Below are positions 19,389 to 20,182 of a stretch of 20,182 nucleotides of DNA, piece after piece. Made by a program: the position numbers and the translations under genes. The stretch's first letter is position 1; every line of letters starts with the position of its first letter. The DNA lies in the NCBI GenBank assembly GCA_012514775.1, contig JAAYZQ010000414.1, positions 1-20,182 of the forward strand. Direction: 5' to 3'. The notes under the pieces were generated by a model that searched no databases, was not told the DNA's origin, and worked only from the letters and a program-made list of their open reading frames with translations. This stretch comes from Anaerolineaceae bacterium (GTDB taxonomy: Bacteria; Chloroflexota; Anaerolineae; JAAYZQ01).

Positions 19389-20182
19389 CCGTCCACCTCC
19401 CGATGGTGGCCGGGCAGGCGCTCATCCCGGTAACCCCAGCGCAGCGGCTGATCCTGCACGTAGCGCTTGCCCAGGCGCAGCGCCAGAGAGGCCTTTTCCA
19501 GCTCGCGTCCCAGGTAAAAGGCGTGCCCGGCGTCGCCCTGGAGCGCCATCCGGTCAAAGATGGCCTGTGGATCGGTGCCGGCGATGAACTGCGCGCCGTT
19601 AAAGGCCACGATCTGCTGCCCGTCGCAAAAGATTCGGTAGTTGCGGTCGCGGACCCTGGCCTGCATCTCCCGAAGCTGGCCCTCGGCGAGGGACTGGAAG
19701 GGAGGGTCCTTGGCGACGATGAGGCGGTCGTCCAGGTTCTTGGGCGGGACCCTGTGCCGGCTGGCATAGTGCATCAGCCTGCGGGCCGCGTCCACCTCGC
19801 GCACCGAGCCCCAGGCCCAGGGGATCACTTCCGTGGTGAGGACGTATTCGATCCCCAGCTCGGCCACGATGCCCATGAGCAGGGCATTGACCCCGGGGCT
19901 GTCGGCATCGGTCAGCTCGGTGACGTTGGCAATGCCCATGAGCATCTCCTGGTCGGGAAATCGGCGCCGCGCCTCCACGTAGCGAGCGATGGACTCGGTG
20001 AAGCCAAACATCAGGGGATTGATGACCGGGTCGACGATGTAGGGCACGCCCCACGACTCGAGGCGCTCGACGTTGCGCTCCAGGCTCTCCAGGCCCTGGC
20101 CAAAATCGGGTATGACGACGACCCTGCGGCAGTTCACCTCCCGCGCGATCTCCAGGTTCGAGCCGTTGACGCTCAGGAGATA
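19385..20182 (-). CDS. Dihydropteroate synthase-like protein (DUF6513/DUF4346 type), 5' end outside window
   Basis: The frame is open to the window edge (15 codons before GTG 20137 read YLLSVNGSNLEIARE, so the true start is upstream), giving at least 265 aa. The visible part is a TIM-barrel pterin-binding-like region (RVVVIPDFGQG, WGVPYIVDPVINPLMFGF, EMLMGIANVTELTDADSPG, YVLTTEVIPWAWGS). A smaller C-terminal domain resembles DUF4346 (IVAFNGAQFIAGTDPQAIFDRM, AFYLGRELEKASLALRLGKRYVQDQPLRWGYRDE). This matches the archaeal and bacterial DHPS-like proteins of the MJ0107 type, tied to tetrahydromethanopterin-like C1 carriers. It is the first visible gene of the ECF operon and overlaps ecfT by 4 bp. 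The link with the transporter suggests pterin or C1-carrier metabolism but is not proved. Confidence 0.8.
   Translation of the reverse strand, partial: YLLSVNGSNLEIAREVNCRRVVVIPDFGQGLESLERNVERLESWGVPYIVDPVINPLMFGFTESIARYVEARRRFPDQEMLMGIANVTELTDADSPGVNALLMGIVAELGIEYVLTTEVIPWAWGSVREVDAARRLMHYASRHRVPPKNLDDRLIVAKDPPFQSLAEGQLREMQARVRDRNYRIFCDGQQIVAFNGAQFIAGTDPQAIFDRMALQGDAGHAFYLGRELEKASLALRLGKRYVQDQPLRWGYRDERLPGHHREVDG

Overview
The window is GC-rich, densely coded DNA with many GTG/TTG starts, bacterial sigma70-type promoters (TTGnnn-17-TATAAT) and overlapping cistrons. The gene mix (EAD/STAND signalling proteins, ECF transporter, LarC, MoaA/MoaC/MOSC, a methanopterin-type dihydropteroate-synthase-like protein) and short dispersed palindromes suggest a Chloroflexota (Anaerolineae-like) bacterium. 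That placement is inference from gene content, not a database result.

Layout. 1-125: 3' end of an unknown gene. 126-572: no gene, but three different palindromic elements and a promoter. 573-3436: a two-gene signalling or conflict cassette, an EAD-domain adaptor followed by a STAND/NACHT-type NTPase with HEAT-like repeats. 3423-3604: remnant of a small Roadblock-like gene. 3737-4828: a consensus promoter, a 47-aa one-pass membrane peptide and a ParB-like protein, closed by a bidirectional hairpin terminator. 4904-6981 (minus): a two-gene operon of unknown winged-helix-like proteins. 7244-8308: DNA polymerase IV, apparently leaderless. 8399-13689: an operon with a duplicated-Cys-motif protein, moaA, moaC, a MOSC protein, larC and an MFS permease, interrupted by three copies of an 81-bp element that can fold as a three-way junction. 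13735-14991 (minus): a two-TM protein with an EAD at its cytoplasmic C-terminus. 15167-16030: a TM1586-like nitroreductase. 16116-20182 (minus): an operon of a DHPS-like/DUF4346-like protein, EcfT, two ECF ATPases and an S component, all overlapping or nearly so.

How the parts may work together. The most interesting system is the EAD circuit. The adaptor at 573 has an N-terminal EAD and a C-terminal motif that lines up with the RHIM amyloid motif. The NTPase at 1130 carries a matching motif at its N-terminus, just before the P-loop domain. This is the arrangement known for NLR-associated bacterial amyloid signalling, where an activated NTPase templates its partner. Because the partner carries an EAD (an adaptor domain) rather than an obvious toxin, the signal could pass by EAD-EAD contact to another protein. 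The window encodes a second, strikingly similar EAD on a two-pass membrane protein 10 kb away. The chain is inferred from sequence and not demonstrated.

Two smaller points stand out. The two ECF ATPases carry complementary motif losses that predict one canonical and one degenerate ATP site. The 81-bp elements sit in the gaps around moaC, and two of them lie in a 106-bp tandem duplication that also copied the last 13 bp of moaA.
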